From positions 434,001 through 498,000 of the forward strand of contig NZ_CP068159.1 of NCBI RefSeq assembly GCF_016728505.1: a DNA stretch of 64,000 nt, read 5' to 3'. A model generated the notes under the pieces. The model made no database searches and was not told the DNA's origin. It saw only the letters and a list, made by a program, of their open reading frames with translations. Below, in pieces: positions 54,188-63,200 of this stretch. Both the position numbers and the translations under genes were made by a program. The stretch is from Corynebacterium riegelii. GTDB lineage: Bacteria > Actinomycetota > Actinomycetes > Mycobacteriales > Mycobacteriaceae. Each line of letters opens with the position of its first letter. The first letter of the stretch is position 1.

Positions 54188-55879
54188 ATGTCGAAGAACT
54201 GGTCCGAAGGCGCACGCGAAGTCCGCTCACCGCGCGGCACCGAACTGACAGCAAAGTCCTGGCAAACCGAGGCTCCGCTTCGCATGTTGCACAACAACCT
54301 CGACCCTGAGGTTGCGGAGCACCCGGATGAGCTGGTGGTCTACGGCGGCACCGGGCGTGCGGTGCGCAGTTGGGAGGCGTTTGACGCGATCGTCGATACG
54401 CTGAAGGACCTGGAGAAGGACGAAACCCTGCTGGTCCAGTCCGGCAAGCCGGTCGGTGTGTGGAAGACCAATGAGTGGGCACCGCGTGTGCTCATTGCCA
54501 ACTCCAACCTGGTGGGCGACTGGGCGAACTGGGAGCACTTCCGCAAGCTCGAAGACGAGGGTCTGATGATGTACGGCCAGATGACGGCCGGCTCCTGGAT
54601 TTACATCGCCACCCAAGGCATTCTGCAGGGCACGTTCGAGACTTTCGCCGCTGTGGCGAAGAAGCGTTTCAACGGCACACTCGCCGGCACTTTGACGCTG
54701 ACCGGAGGCTGCGGCGGCATGGGTGGCGCACAGCCGCTGTCCGTCACCCTCAACGGTGGTGCGTGCTTGATTGTGGATGTGGATGAGACGCGCTTGAAGC
54801 GCAGGCAAGCAAAGCGCTACCTGGATGAGGTAACCACCGACATTGAGGAAGCAATCAAGCTGGTCACCGAAGCGAAGGACGAGAAGCGTGCGCTGTCCGT
54901 CGGCCTGGTAGGCAACGCCGCTGAGGTGTTCCCGGAGATGCTGCGCCGCCACCGCGCAGGCGAGCTGACCGTGGACATTGTCACCGACCAGACCTCTGCG
55001 CATGACCCGCTGTCTTACCTGCCCACCGAGCACACCGTGGCGGAATGGCACACCGAGGCTGCTGCTGACCCGGTGACCTTTACCAAGAAGGCCCGCGAGG
55101 CGATGGCCGTGCAGGTCCAGGCGATGGTGGAGTTCCAGGACGAGGGCGCCGAGGTATTTGATTACGGCAACTCCATTCGTGATGAGGCCCGCAAGGCCGG
55201 CTACAACCGCGCCTTCGAGTTCCCCGGCTTCGTCCCGGCCTACATCCGCCCGCTGTTCTGCGAGGGTCTTGGGCCCTTCCGTTGGGTTGCGCTGTCCGGC
55301 GACCCGGAGGACATCAAGGTCACTGACCAGGCCATCAAGGAAGCGTTCCCGGACAACGAGCACCTGCACCGCTGGCTGGATGCGGCCGATGAGTTCGTGG
55401 AGTTCGAAGGCCTGCCGGCACGTATTTGCTGGCTGGGCTACGGCGAGCGCGCCAAGGCCGGTGTGATCTTCAACAACCTGGTCAAGGAAGGCAAGGTCAA
55501 GGCACCGATTGTTATCGGCCGCGACCACCTGGACTCCGGTTCCGTGGCCTCTCCTTACCGCGAGACCGAGTCCATGCTGGACGGCACCGATGCGGTGGCG
55601 GACTGGCCGCTGCTCAACGCCATGACGGCTGTTGCGGGTGGCGCAACGTGGGTGTCCATCCACCACGGCGGCGGCGTGGGCATGGGCCGCTCCATCCACA
55701 CTGGCCAGGTCACGGTTGCAGACGGCACCGAGCTCGCGGAGGCTAAGCTTCGCGCCGTGCTGACCAATGACCCGGGCATGGGCGTGATCCGCCACGTTGA
55801 TGCTGGTTACACTCGCGCCAACGAGGTGGCCAAGGAGCGCGGCGTGCGCATCCCGATGCAGTTCAACGCCCGCGACTAG
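54188..55879 (+). CDS. hutU: Urocanate hydratase
   Basis: 563 residues from ATG 54188 ([17 protein letters not shown]), with AGGAG at about -8; a GTG start at 54122 would give an implausible Thr-rich extension. Converts urocanate to imidazolone propionate using tightly bound NAD+. Seen: [21 protein letters not shown] near residue 137 (split by turns), NAD-binding [11 protein letters not shown] (about 176-186), [34 protein letters not shown] with the catalytic Cys, and [11 protein letters not shown]. Full length. Confidence 0.95.
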   Translation: MSKNWSEGAREVRSPRGTELTAKSWQTEAPLRMLHNNLDPEVAEHPDELVVYGGTGRAVRSWEAFDAIVDTLKDLEKDETLLVQSGKPVGVWKTNEWAPRVLIANSNLVGDWANWEHFRKLEDEGLMMYGQMTAGSWIYIATQGILQGTFETFAAVAKKRFNGTLAGTLTLTGGCGGMGGAQPLSVTLNGGACLIVDVDETRLKRRQAKRYLDEVTTDIEEAIKLVTEAKDEKRALSVGLVGNAAEVFPEMLRRHRAGELTVDIVTDQTSAHDPLSYLPTEHTVAEWHTEAAADPVTFTKKAREAMAVQVQAMVEFQDEGAEVFDYGNSIRDEARKAGYNRAFEFPGFVPAYIRPLFCEGLGPFRWVALSGDPEDIKVTDQAIKEAFPDNEHLHRWLDAADEFVEFEGLPARICWLGYGERAKAGVIFNNLVKEGKVKAPIVIGRDHLDSGSVASPYRETESMLDGTDAVADWPLLNAMTAVAGGATWVSIHHGGGVGMGRSIHTGQVTVADGTELAEAKLRAVLTNDPGMGVIRHVDAGYTRANEVAKERGVRIPMQFNARD

Positions 55880-55907
55880 CCCCCACCCCACCCAACGAAA
55901 GGTATCC

Positions 55908-57101
55908 ATGCGCACCTTCATTACCGGTATTTCTGAGCTGCGGACCGTCTCTGAGCTGGGCACGATCAAGGGAGCTTCCTTGCTTATCGACGCCGACGTG
56001 ATCACCTGGGTCGGCCCCACCTCCGAAGCCCCCGCGGAGGCCAAGGACGCGGATGAAACCGTGGATGTTGGCGGGCGCGCGGTGTTGCCGGGTTGGGTGG
56101 ATTCGCACACCCACATGGTGTTTGACGGCAACCGTGCTGAGGAATTCGAGGCGCGCATGGCCGGCGAGTCCTACGCCGCCGGAGGCATCGCGGTGACCAT
56201 GGAGGCCACCCGTTCTGCCGGTGAGGAGCGCCTAGACAAACTGGTGGCGCAGCGTGTGGCCGCAGGTCATGCGGGAGGCACCACTACCTTTGAGACGAAA
56301 ACCGGCTACGGCCTCAACGTTGAATCTGAAGCGGAAGCAGCACGTGTGGCCGCCCGCCACGTAGATGAGGTGACGTTCCTGGGCGCACACCTGGTGCCGC
56401 CGGGAGCGGATGCTGAAGAATACATCGATGAGGTTGTCGGACCGATGCTGGACGCGGTGAAGGACCACGTGCAGTGGATTGACGTGTTCTGCGAGCGCGG
56501 CGCGTTCAATGAGGAGCAGTCCCGCCGCGTGCTTGAGGCCGGTAAGGCTCTTGGCCTTGGCGTGCGCGTGCACGGCAACCAGCTGGGCCAAGGCCCGGGC
56601 GTCAAACTTGCCGTAGAGATGGGCGCGGCCAGCGTGGACCATGTCAACTACATCTCTGATGAGGATGTGGCGCTGTTGGCTGGTTCGGATACCGTGGCCA
56701 CGCTGCTGCCAGCCTGCGACCTGTCCACGCGCGAGGACCTCGCACCGGCACGGCGCTTGGTGGATGCGGGCGTGACCATCGCGATTGCATCCAACCTGAA
56801 CCCGGGTACGTCCTTTACGTCTTCGATGAACTTCTGCGTAACCACCGCGGTGCTGCAGCAGTACCTCACCCTCGACGAAGCGATCGAGGCCGCAACCACT
56901 GGAGGGGCTAAGGCGTTGCTGCGCCACAACGTAGGCAACGGCAAAGACCCCCAGGGCCGTCCGGCAAAGGGCACGTTGGTGCCCGGCGCGGCAGCGGACC
57001 TGCACATCCTGGATGCGGAAAACGCCATCAACCTGGCCTACCGCCCGGGCATGCCAATCACGTGGCAGACCTGGGTGGCAGGCACGAAGGTCTACGGCTA
57101 G
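55908..57101 (+). CDS. hutI: Imidazolonepropionase
   Basis: 397 residues from ATG 55908 (MRTFITGISELRTVSEL), with GAAAGG upstream. Opens imidazolone-propionate to formimidoylglutamate. Seen: amidohydrolase metal motif DSHTHMVFDGNR (about 65-76), substrate loop YAAGGIAVTMEATR, GAHLVPPGADAEEY, metal His in VHGNQLG (about 223-229) and the DHVNYISDED region, and SNLNPGTSFTSSM. Completes the histidine route with HutG. Its TAG shares the four bases CTAG with the convergent DUF5926 gene. Confidence 0.94.
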   Translation: MRTFITGISELRTVSELGTIKGASLLIDADVITWVGPTSEAPAEAKDADETVDVGGRAVLPGWVDSHTHMVFDGNRAEEFEARMAGESYAAGGIAVTMEATRSAGEERLDKLVAQRVAAGHAGGTTTFETKTGYGLNVESEAEAARVAARHVDEVTFLGAHLVPPGADAEEYIDEVVGPMLDAVKDHVQWIDVFCERGAFNEEQSRRVLEAGKALGLGVRVHGNQLGQGPGVKLAVEMGAASVDHVNYISDEDVALLAGSDTVATLLPACDLSTREDLAPARRLVDAGVTIAIASNLNPGTSFTSSMNFCVTTAVLQQYLTLDEAIEAATTGGAKALLRHNVGNGKDPQGRPAKGTLVPGAAADLHILDAENAINLAYRPGMPITWQTWVAGTKVYG

Positions 57102-58021
57102 ATAGTCACCTGGCGGGACTTGATGTTGTCCAGCTGCTTGCGCTCATCGGCGTTGAGCTGGGCATCGGATGCGTACTCTGTTTCGATCGCCTTGTTCAGC
57201 GTCACCAACGCATCAACGTAGGAGGCTGCGTCTACAGACGGGTCCAGGTCCCACACCGGCACAACCACGCCGTGGGTGCGGAACGCGCCTGCGAACTTGG
57301 TGCCCTCGCCCAGGTTCAGCTCACCGCGAGCCGCGATGCGTGCCAGGGCGTTGAGCATCTGGTTTTCGTTCTCCTCCGGGCGCACCCAGCGGATATGCGC
57401 CTTGCCGCCGCCCGGGTTGACCCACCATGCAGTACCCGGAACATCCGCCTTGACCTGTGTGGACGGCAAGACAGCGTCGTTCGCGCGGGCCATTGCCTGG
57501 CGGATTTCCGGGCTGACATCGGTGCCCTCTGCAAACCACCAGCCGAAGTCCTGGTGTTCGGTGATGGAAAGGGTCGCGTCCGCGCTGATAAGTGAGGAAA
57601 GCTCCGGCTGCGAACCATCCGCAACCGTCGAGCCCAGCGTGGAACCCGGCTCAGCATCAAGCACCCAGTTCAGCGCGTACGCCAAGTCGCGGTGCGGGTT
57701 CTGGGAATGGGACTGGACCTGCAGCGCCACGAAACGCTCACTACCCTGGTCTTCTGGGCGGACCATGGCCGCGCCAGCGCCCGGCAGCACCGTCACAATG
57801 TTGACCGGGGTGCCCTTGACCTCTACCTTTGCCACGGCGGACGGGACGAACTCCTGCAGTGCAATCAGGTCCGTCTCCATTGCCAACCCGCCGTACGGGC
57901 GCGGGTCCTTTGCAAACTGTGCGCGCTCAGCGGCGCGTGCCGCAAGCTTCGCCTCGCGGCGGCTCATGCCCTCGGGCAGAACCTCTTTCTTCTTGGACTT
58001 CTTTGGTTTCCTAGGTGCCAT
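57098..58021 (-). CDS. DUF5926-family protein
   Basis: 307 residues, unknown function, conserved in actinobacteria. Seen: very basic N-terminus (MAPRKPKKSKKKEVLPEG), then MSRREAKLAARAAERAQFAKDPRPYGGL split by charges, and a globular domain of about 240 residues without catalytic motifs that I recognise; ending DERKQLDNIKSRQVTI. The Lys/Arg-rich head could bind nucleic acid. Downstream of the GDPD gene by 15 bases with the same orientation, so probably co-transcribed with it. Confidence 0.78.
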   Translation of the reverse strand: MAPRKPKKSKKKEVLPEGMSRREAKLAARAAERAQFAKDPRPYGGLAMETDLIALQEFVPSAVAKVEVKGTPVNIVTVLPGAGAAMVRPEDQGSERFVALQVQSHSQNPHRDLAYALNWVLDAEPGSTLGSTVADGSQPELSSLISADATLSITEHQDFGWWFAEGTDVSPEIRQAMARANDAVLPSTQVKADVPGTAWWVNPGGGKAHIRWVRPEENENQMLNALARIAARGELNLGEGTKFAGAFRTHGVVVPVWDLDPSVDAASYVDALVTLNKAIETEYASDAQLNADERKQLDNIKSRQVTI

Positions 58022-58036
58022 GCTTGGAAATCGTAC

Positions 58037-58681
58037 CTAGTGTTCCTCGCGCGGTGACGCAAGCGTCTCCAACGCGAGGTCTGGCAGGTCCGTCGCTAAA
58101 ACATCCACGCCGTGTTCGGCGCACCACAGCATCTGCCGCGGCGTGTTCACCGTCCAGGTGTAGGTGCGTACTCCGAGGCGCCCTATCAGGGCAGGTTTTG
58201 CGTTGAGCCTGATTATGGACGGCCCAAGCCCCACCGGCGCCGCCGGCAACCACCACGTGCGCGGACCTAGAAGAAAATAGGTATCTAGAAGCGGCGCCCT
58301 CTTACGGAAGTAGCGCACCGCGTTGCGGGAAAACGAGATGATGTGCACGCGGTCTGATTCGTGGAGACCGTGGCGACGAAGCTCCTGCAGCGTGCGCTCC
58401 TGCACTCTGGCATTGAAGCGGTTGTGTTTGATCTCCACGTAAAGGTGGTGTTCCGGGTAGTTGGCAAACATGGCCAACAGGTCACTAAACGGCATGAGCC
58501 CGTCGCCGCTGCTTACTGGGTCATGCGCTACTACGAGCTCCCCGTCCCGTGTCAGGCGTACGTCACACTCCACGCCGTGGATGGGTAGCTCGAAGGCAGC
58601 CTTGAAGGCTTCAGGAGAGTTGTCATCAAAACGGCCCGAGAACCCACGGTGCGCAACAATCAGTGGCCGCGTCGTTTCCAT
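58037..58681 (-). CDS. Glycerophosphodiester phosphodiesterase (GDPD family)
   Basis: 214 residues from ATG 58681 (METTRPLIVAHRGFSGR); a longer frame overlaps the divergent gene. Seen: HRGFSGRFDDNSPEAF (catalytic His and Asn-x-x-Glu-like start), VECDVRLTRDGELVVAHDP (metal Glu/Asp and second His) and C-terminal VNTPRQMLWCAEHGVDVLATDLP, all as in cytosolic GDPDs. Releases glycerol-3-phosphate from deacylated phospholipids. No signal peptide. Divergent from the Abhydrolase_9 gene, starts 41 bases apart. Confidence 0.88.
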   Translation of the reverse strand: METTRPLIVAHRGFSGRFDDNSPEAFKAAFELPIHGVECDVRLTRDGELVVAHDPVSSGDGLMPFSDLLAMFANYPEHHLYVEIKHNRFNARVQERTLQELRRHGLHESDRVHIISFSRNAVRYFRKRAPLLDTYFLLGPRTWWLPAAPVGLGPSIIRLNAKPALIGRLGVRTYTWTVNTPRQMLWCAEHGVDVLATDLPDLALETLASPREEH

Positions 58682-58721
58682 CACCTCACCCAGGGTACGG
58701 ATATTTGAAACAATAAGGGTC

Positions 58722-60602
58722 ATGCTTGAAAAGCTCACCGCATCACTGCGAAACGCACGACGCAGGTACTCCGTCAGCCGCGACGGCCTGCTGGCCGTGC
58801 CGATTGCGGGGTTGCAAACGTTTGCGGATCTTTCGCCGGTACTGCGCGTGTACGGATTACAGCGCCTGCCTAGCAGTTTCCGCGCCGGCGCGGTGGGTGC
58901 GGAGGTGGCCACGTGGGGTGCGATCGCGCCGTCGCTTTTGCCGCACAAGTTGACGTTCACCGCCGCTAATGTGGCGTTTTTGCAGGGTATCGGTCATGCG
59001 GTGGCGACCGGTGTAGCGCGTGCGGCAGCCCCTGGCACGAAGCGTCGCCTGCCGGACCCGTTGCCGCTGCCGGTGCGCGTGGGCATGACCGCGGTGACCA
59101 CGGGTGCGATTGGGATGGCGATTTCCCGGCGCGCCCGCCAGGAGAAGCTGGTGGAGGTTGAAGGCACCTACTCGGCCTGGGACACCATCGGCGGGCTACT
59201 GCTTGGTACCGCAGGCTACGGCGCGATCCTGGCTGTGGGCGAGGTGGTGCAGACGTTTATTGACGCGCTCAACGCGCTGTTTGGCCGCCGCCTGCCGCCG
59301 GTGACGTCCTGGCCGCTGGCCATTGTGGGTGGCGGCGCCATCATTGTCCTGTTTGCGGACAAGGTTGTGGTGCGCCGATTCTTCTCCCGCGCCTCGCGCC
59401 AAGCGTTGGAGCTGGACCGCGCGTTTATGCGCGGGGCGGATCGCCCTTTGGAGCCTGAGCGTTCCGGCTCCCCCGCGTCCCGGGTGAGCTGGCAGTCTTT
59501 GGGGCGCCAAGGCCGCGCCACCGTCGCCGGCGGTCCCCGCGCCGAGCACCTGCGCCGCGTGCTGGGTGAGGATCAGGTGCGTGAACCGATCCGCGTGGTG
59601 GTTGGCTTGCACGACACGGACCCGGATTCCACCCCCGATTTCGAGGCCATGGCCGAAGAGGCCGTCGCGGAGATGCACCGCACCGGCGCGTTTGCACGCA
59701 GCCACATCGCGATCATGTCCGGTGCGGGCACGGGTTGGATCAATGATTTCCACACTTCGGGCTTTGAGTTTGTCACCCGCGGCGACAGCGCGATTGTGTC
59801 CATGCAGTATTCATTCCTGCCGTCCGCCTACTCCTACGTGGCGGACCACATCTCCCCGGTGCGCTCCACCCGTATTTTGGCCAAGGCGGTGCTGCGTGAG
59901 CTGGAGAAGCTCGATCCCGAAAACCGCCCGAAGCTCTACCTCGGCGGCGAATCCCTCGGCGCCTATGCGGTTAGTGACGTCTTCGAGTCCGTCGACGAAT
60001 TCCTCCACGGCACCTCCGGCGGCGTGTTCACCGGTGTGCCCGGCTTCGCCCACAACCACTCGGAGCTCACCCGTGCGCGGGAGAAGGGAAGCCCGCAGCG
60101 CTTGCCGCTTGTCGACGGCGGACGCCACACCCGCTTCACCGCCCACCCCGACCACCTGCACCACGATTTCAAAGGCGATGCCTACGAGCACGAGTGGGCA
60201 GAACCGCGCTACGTGTTTGCCCAACATGCCTCCGACCCCGTGACGTGGTGGCAACCCAGTCTGTTGTGGCGCGCCCCGGACTGGCTGCGCGAACCCGGCT
60301 CGCGTGGCGTGCCCGCACCCGAGGCGCAAAAACTGGATGTGCTGCACACGCTGCGCTGGCTGCCACTGGTCACGTTCTGGCAGGTGGGCATGGACCAGCT
60401 GGCCTCCCAGGACGTGCCTTCACCGCACGGGCACAACTACCACGATGAGACGGTGGCCTACTGGAACGCCGTGGTCCACGGCGTCGACGGCGATCGTGCA
60501 TTGAGCAAGGGCCAGCTGGCGCGCGCCTCACAGTGGATCCACAACGATGCGGTCAAGCTGCGCAAGCCTGCAGACGGCTTCCCTTCAAAGTACGGCTACT
60601 AA
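58722..60602 (+). CDS. Membrane-anchored alpha/beta hydrolase, Abhydrolase_9 (DUF2319) family
   Basis: 626 residues from ATG 58722 (MLEKLTASLRNARRR). Seen: about four to five hydrophobic segments in the first 210 residues, then a soluble C-terminal domain with HTSGFEFVTRGDSAIVSMQYSFLPSA split by turns, nucleophile elbow LGGESLGAYA, and late His in SPHGHNYHDETVAYW. This layout matches the actinobacterial PF10081 family. It probably acts on lipids at the membrane; substrate unknown. Monocistronic: its neighbours are divergent and convergent. Confidence 0.83.
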   Translation: MLEKLTASLRNARRRYSVSRDGLLAVPIAGLQTFADLSPVLRVYGLQRLPSSFRAGAVGAEVATWGAIAPSLLPHKLTFTAANVAFLQGIGHAVATGVARAAAPGTKRRLPDPLPLPVRVGMTAVTTGAIGMAISRRARQEKLVEVEGTYSAWDTIGGLLLGTAGYGAILAVGEVVQTFIDALNALFGRRLPPVTSWPLAIVGGGAIIVLFADKVVVRRFFSRASRQALELDRAFMRGADRPLEPERSGSPASRVSWQSLGRQGRATVAGGPRAEHLRRVLGEDQVREPIRVVVGLHDTDPDSTPDFEAMAEEAVAEMHRTGAFARSHIAIMSGAGTGWINDFHTSGFEFVTRGDSAIVSMQYSFLPSAYSYVADHISPVRSTRILAKAVLRELEKLDPENRPKLYLGGESLGAYAVSDVFESVDEFLHGTSGGVFTGVPGFAHNHSELTRAREKGSPQRLPLVDGGRHTRFTAHPDHLHHDFKGDAYEHEWAEPRYVFAQHASDPVTWWQPSLLWRAPDWLREPGSRGVPAPEAQKLDVLHTLRWLPLVTFWQVGMDQLASQDVPSPHGHNYHDETVAYWNAVVHGVDGDRALSKGQLARASQWIHNDAVKLRKPADGFPSKYGY

Positions 60603-60611
60603 CTGCCCCGC

Positions 60612-61265
60612 TTAGATGCCGCAGGCAACGCCTGTGGAGTGGTGCGGGCAGTAGCCGTTGGGCACCTTGTGCAGGTACTGCTGGTGCTCATCCTCTGCCA
60701 AGAAATACTGCACGCCGTCGGTCTCAACAGACTTGACCTCAGTGGTGATGTCGCCGTAGCCGGCGTCTTTTAAGTCCGCGCCGTACTGAGTGATCCACTC
60801 GCGGATCTGCTCGGCTTCTTGTTCCGTGTCGGTGTAAAACGCGGAGCGATACTGCGTGCCCACGTCATTGCCCTGGCGGAAGCCCTGCGTTGGGTCGTGC
60901 GCTTCAAGCGCCACCTTGACCAGCTCTTTCAGAGTGACCTTCTTAGGGTCATAGATAACCTCGACCAGCTCCACGTGGTTGGTCTGACCCGAGCACACCT
61001 CCCGGTACGTCGGGTTCGGGGTCTGCCCGCCGCCGTAGCCCACGCTGGTGGACTCCACACCACCTAGCTGCCAGTACATTTTCTCCGCACCCCAGAAACA
61101 CCCGATACCGATCAGCAGGCGCTTCTGGCCTTCACGCCAAGGGCCGGTAAGAGGCGTGTCCAACACCGCGTGCGGACGCGGTTGCGTAAGTACGGGGTCG
61201 GGGCGGCCGGGGAGGGTCACGGTAGCGTCGACAAGCTGAGGCTCAGGAGCAAAAAGGAATCCCAT
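60612..61265 (-). CDS. msrA: Peptide-methionine (S)-S-oxide reductase MsrA
   Basis: 217 residues from ATG 61265 (MGFLFAPEPQLVDATV), preceded by AGGAG; a GTG at 61289 is the alternative. Repairs methionine sulfoxide in proteins. Seen: catalytic GCFWGAEK (Cys56), then GYGGGQTPNPTYREVCSGQTNH (a resolving Cys region), and a C-terminal YCPHHSTGVACGI with a second resolving Cys. Divergent from sodA; both oxidative-stress genes share a gap of about 90 bases. Confidence 0.94.
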   Translation of the reverse strand: MGFLFAPEPQLVDATVTLPGRPDPVLTQPRPHAVLDTPLTGPWREGQKRLLIGIGCFWGAEKMYWQLGGVESTSVGYGGGQTPNPTYREVCSGQTNHVELVEVIYDPKKVTLKELVKVALEAHDPTQGFRQGNDVGTQYRSAFYTDTEQEAEQIREWITQYGADLKDAGYGDITTEVKSVETDGVQYFLAEDEHQQYLHKVPNGYCPHHSTGVACGI

Positions 61266-61354
61266 ATCTCCTATAACGACTTCGGTCACAACACTGTTCC
61301 CAAATTTTCTCTACGATGGTTGCCGTACACGAAACCGAATGAAAGGAAATGATC

Positions 61355-61957
61355 ATGGCTGTTTACGAGCTTCCTGATCTCCCGTACGCATACGACGCAC
61401 TTGAGCCGCACATCTGCGAAGAGATTATGACCCTGCACCACGACAAGCACCACGCTAACTACGTCGCTGGCGCAAACGCAGCACTCGAGGCACTTGAGGC
61501 AGAGCGCAACGGTGAGGCAAACGCCGACCGTATCCGCGCACTGTCCAAGAACCTTGCGTTCAACCTGGGTGGCCACACCAACCACTCCATCTTCTGGAAG
61601 AACATGGCACCGAACGCTGGCGGCAACCCGACCGGCGCAATCGCTGAGGCTATTGACCGTGACTTTGGCTCCTTCGAGGGCTTTAAGAAGCAGTTCACTG
61701 CAGTTGCTAACGGTCTGCAGGGCTCCGGCTGGGCAGTTGCTGGCTACGACCACGTCGCTGGCCGCCTGATCATCCAGCAGATGACTGACCAGCAGGGCAA
61801 CATCTCCGTAGACTTCACTCCGGTTCTCATGCTGGACATGTGGGAGCACGCGTTCTACCTGCAGTACAAGAACGTCAAGGCTGACTACGTTGAGGCTTGG
61901 TGGAACGTTGTGAACTGGGACGACGTAAACGAGCGTTACGCAAAGGCTTCCGCATAA
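61355..61957 (+). CDS. sodA: Superoxide dismutase [Mn/Fe]
   Basis: 200 residues from ATG 61355 (MAVYELPDLPYAYDAL) with AAAGGA 8 bases upstream. Turns superoxide into peroxide and oxygen. Seen: metal ligands His28 (MTLHHDKHHANY), His77 (GGHTNHSIFW), Asp161 and His165 (LDMWEHAFYLQY). The MAPNAGGNPTG and QGSGWAVAG segments are more like Mn than Fe enzymes, but metal choice cannot be fixed by eye. No signal peptide. Codon use looks highly biased (few rare codons), fitting strong expression. Confidence 0.96.
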   Translation: MAVYELPDLPYAYDALEPHICEEIMTLHHDKHHANYVAGANAALEALEAERNGEANADRIRALSKNLAFNLGGHTNHSIFWKNMAPNAGGNPTGAIAEAIDRDFGSFEGFKKQFTAVANGLQGSGWAVAGYDHVAGRLIIQQMTDQQGNISVDFTPVLMLDMWEHAFYLQYKNVKADYVEAWWNVVNWDDVNERYAKASA

Positions 61958-62011
61958 GTTTTTAGCGCACACGCTTGCGTTTTGGCTCAGGGAGGTCCAC
62001 CATAGTGACCT

Positions 62012-63187
62012 ATGAGAAAAGGCACCCCTGAATACAGGCGCGCGACAGTGGCCATGCTCTTTGTGGGCTTGGCCATTTTTTCGTCTCTGTACCTGACTCA
62101 GGCGCTGCTTCCCATCCTCACCCGCGAGCTGCACACCACGCCATCAACCGCCGCGTGGACTGTCTCCGCCGCAACGGGTGCGTTGGCACTGTGCGTTGTG
62201 CCGGCGTCCATCCTGAGCGAGAAGTTTGGCCGCGGACGGGTCATGACCGTCTCCGCCGTCACCGCCACCGCGCTGGGGTTTTCCGTGGCCCTGTCACAAA
62301 ACATCGAGCAGATGATCGTGCTGCGCGCACTCCAAGGCATGCTGCTGGCAGGCACACCTGCGGTGGCCATGGCGTGGCTGTCCGAAGAGCTTGACCAGCG
62401 CGACCTGCCCGGAGCGATGGGCCTCTACATCGCCGGCAACACCATCGGCGGGCTCATGGGACGCCTCATCCCCTCCTTTGTGCTGGAAGTAGCCTCGTGG
62501 CGTTGGGCCCTTGCCGCCACCGCCACCATCAGCCTCTCGCTGGCACTTGCCGCCTGGTGGCTATTGCCTGAGCAGCGCAACTTCCACGCCAAGACAAGCA
62601 TCCGGCCGGGTGCGGAGTTCCGCGCGATTGCAGGCCACCTGACCAACCCGCGCATTGTGGCACTGGCCAGCACGGCCTTTTTAGGCATGGGCGTATTTGT
62701 GTCCATGTACAACTTCTTCGGCTTCCGCGCCATCAATGACTTTGGTCTGCCGCCGTCGCTAGCCGGCCTGACCTTCCTGTTGTACTTGTCCGGCACATGG
62801 TCAAGCGCCAGGGCCGGCACGTTTGTGGGTCGCTTCGGCCGGGGTCGTGTGGTTGCTGCCGGTGCTGCCATGATGCTGGTCGGCGCCCTGATCGGTGCAA
62901 GCGCAAACCTGTGGATCACGTTGATCGGCCTGCTGATCTTCACCGCCAGCTTCTTCGCTATGCACTCCACGGCAACCGGCTGGGTGGGCCAGATCGCTGA
63001 GCGCGACCGTGCGGAAGCCTCCAGTCTGTACGTGTTCTCCTACTACATGGGCTCTTCAATCCTCGGCGCGGCAACGGGTCGCGCGTTTGAGGCGCTACCG
63101 TGGGCAGGCTTCATGGGCGTGCTAGCCCTGCTGCTGGCGGTACTGACGGCGATTGCGGTGTGGTTGGCGCTGCGGGAGCGCCGCTAA
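62012..63187 (+). CDS. Major facilitator superfamily transporter (YnfM-like)
   Basis: 391 residues, 12 predicted transmembrane segments. Seen: start MRKGTPEYRRATVAMLFVGLAIFSSLY, the A-motif-like loop ILSEKFGRGRVMTVSA between segments 2 and 3 with GRGR, and a repeat of the motif in the second half (FVGRFGRGRVVAAGA). Similar to YnfM/arabinose-type and multidrug exporters; substrate unknown. It follows sodA by 54 bases on the same strand; no obvious terminator was found between them. Confidence 0.88.
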   Translation: MRKGTPEYRRATVAMLFVGLAIFSSLYLTQALLPILTRELHTTPSTAAWTVSAATGALALCVVPASILSEKFGRGRVMTVSAVTATALGFSVALSQNIEQMIVLRALQGMLLAGTPAVAMAWLSEELDQRDLPGAMGLYIAGNTIGGLMGRLIPSFVLEVASWRWALAATATISLSLALAAWWLLPEQRNFHAKTSIRPGAEFRAIAGHLTNPRIVALASTAFLGMGVFVSMYNFFGFRAINDFGLPPSLAGLTFLLYLSGTWSSARAGTFVGRFGRGRVVAAGAAMMLVGALIGASANLWITLIGLLIFTASFFAMHSTATGWVGQIAERDRAEASSLYVFSYYMGSSILGAATGRAFEALPWAGFMGVLALLLAVLTAIAVWLALRERR

Positions 63188-63200
63188 CCGCGCACCTGGC

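Noticed and set aside
54227-56158. Long minus-strand open frame of 643 codons opposite hutU and the start of hutI
   Set aside because: Composition is that of a shadow frame, no family motif is seen, and the opposite strand has full-length hut genes.
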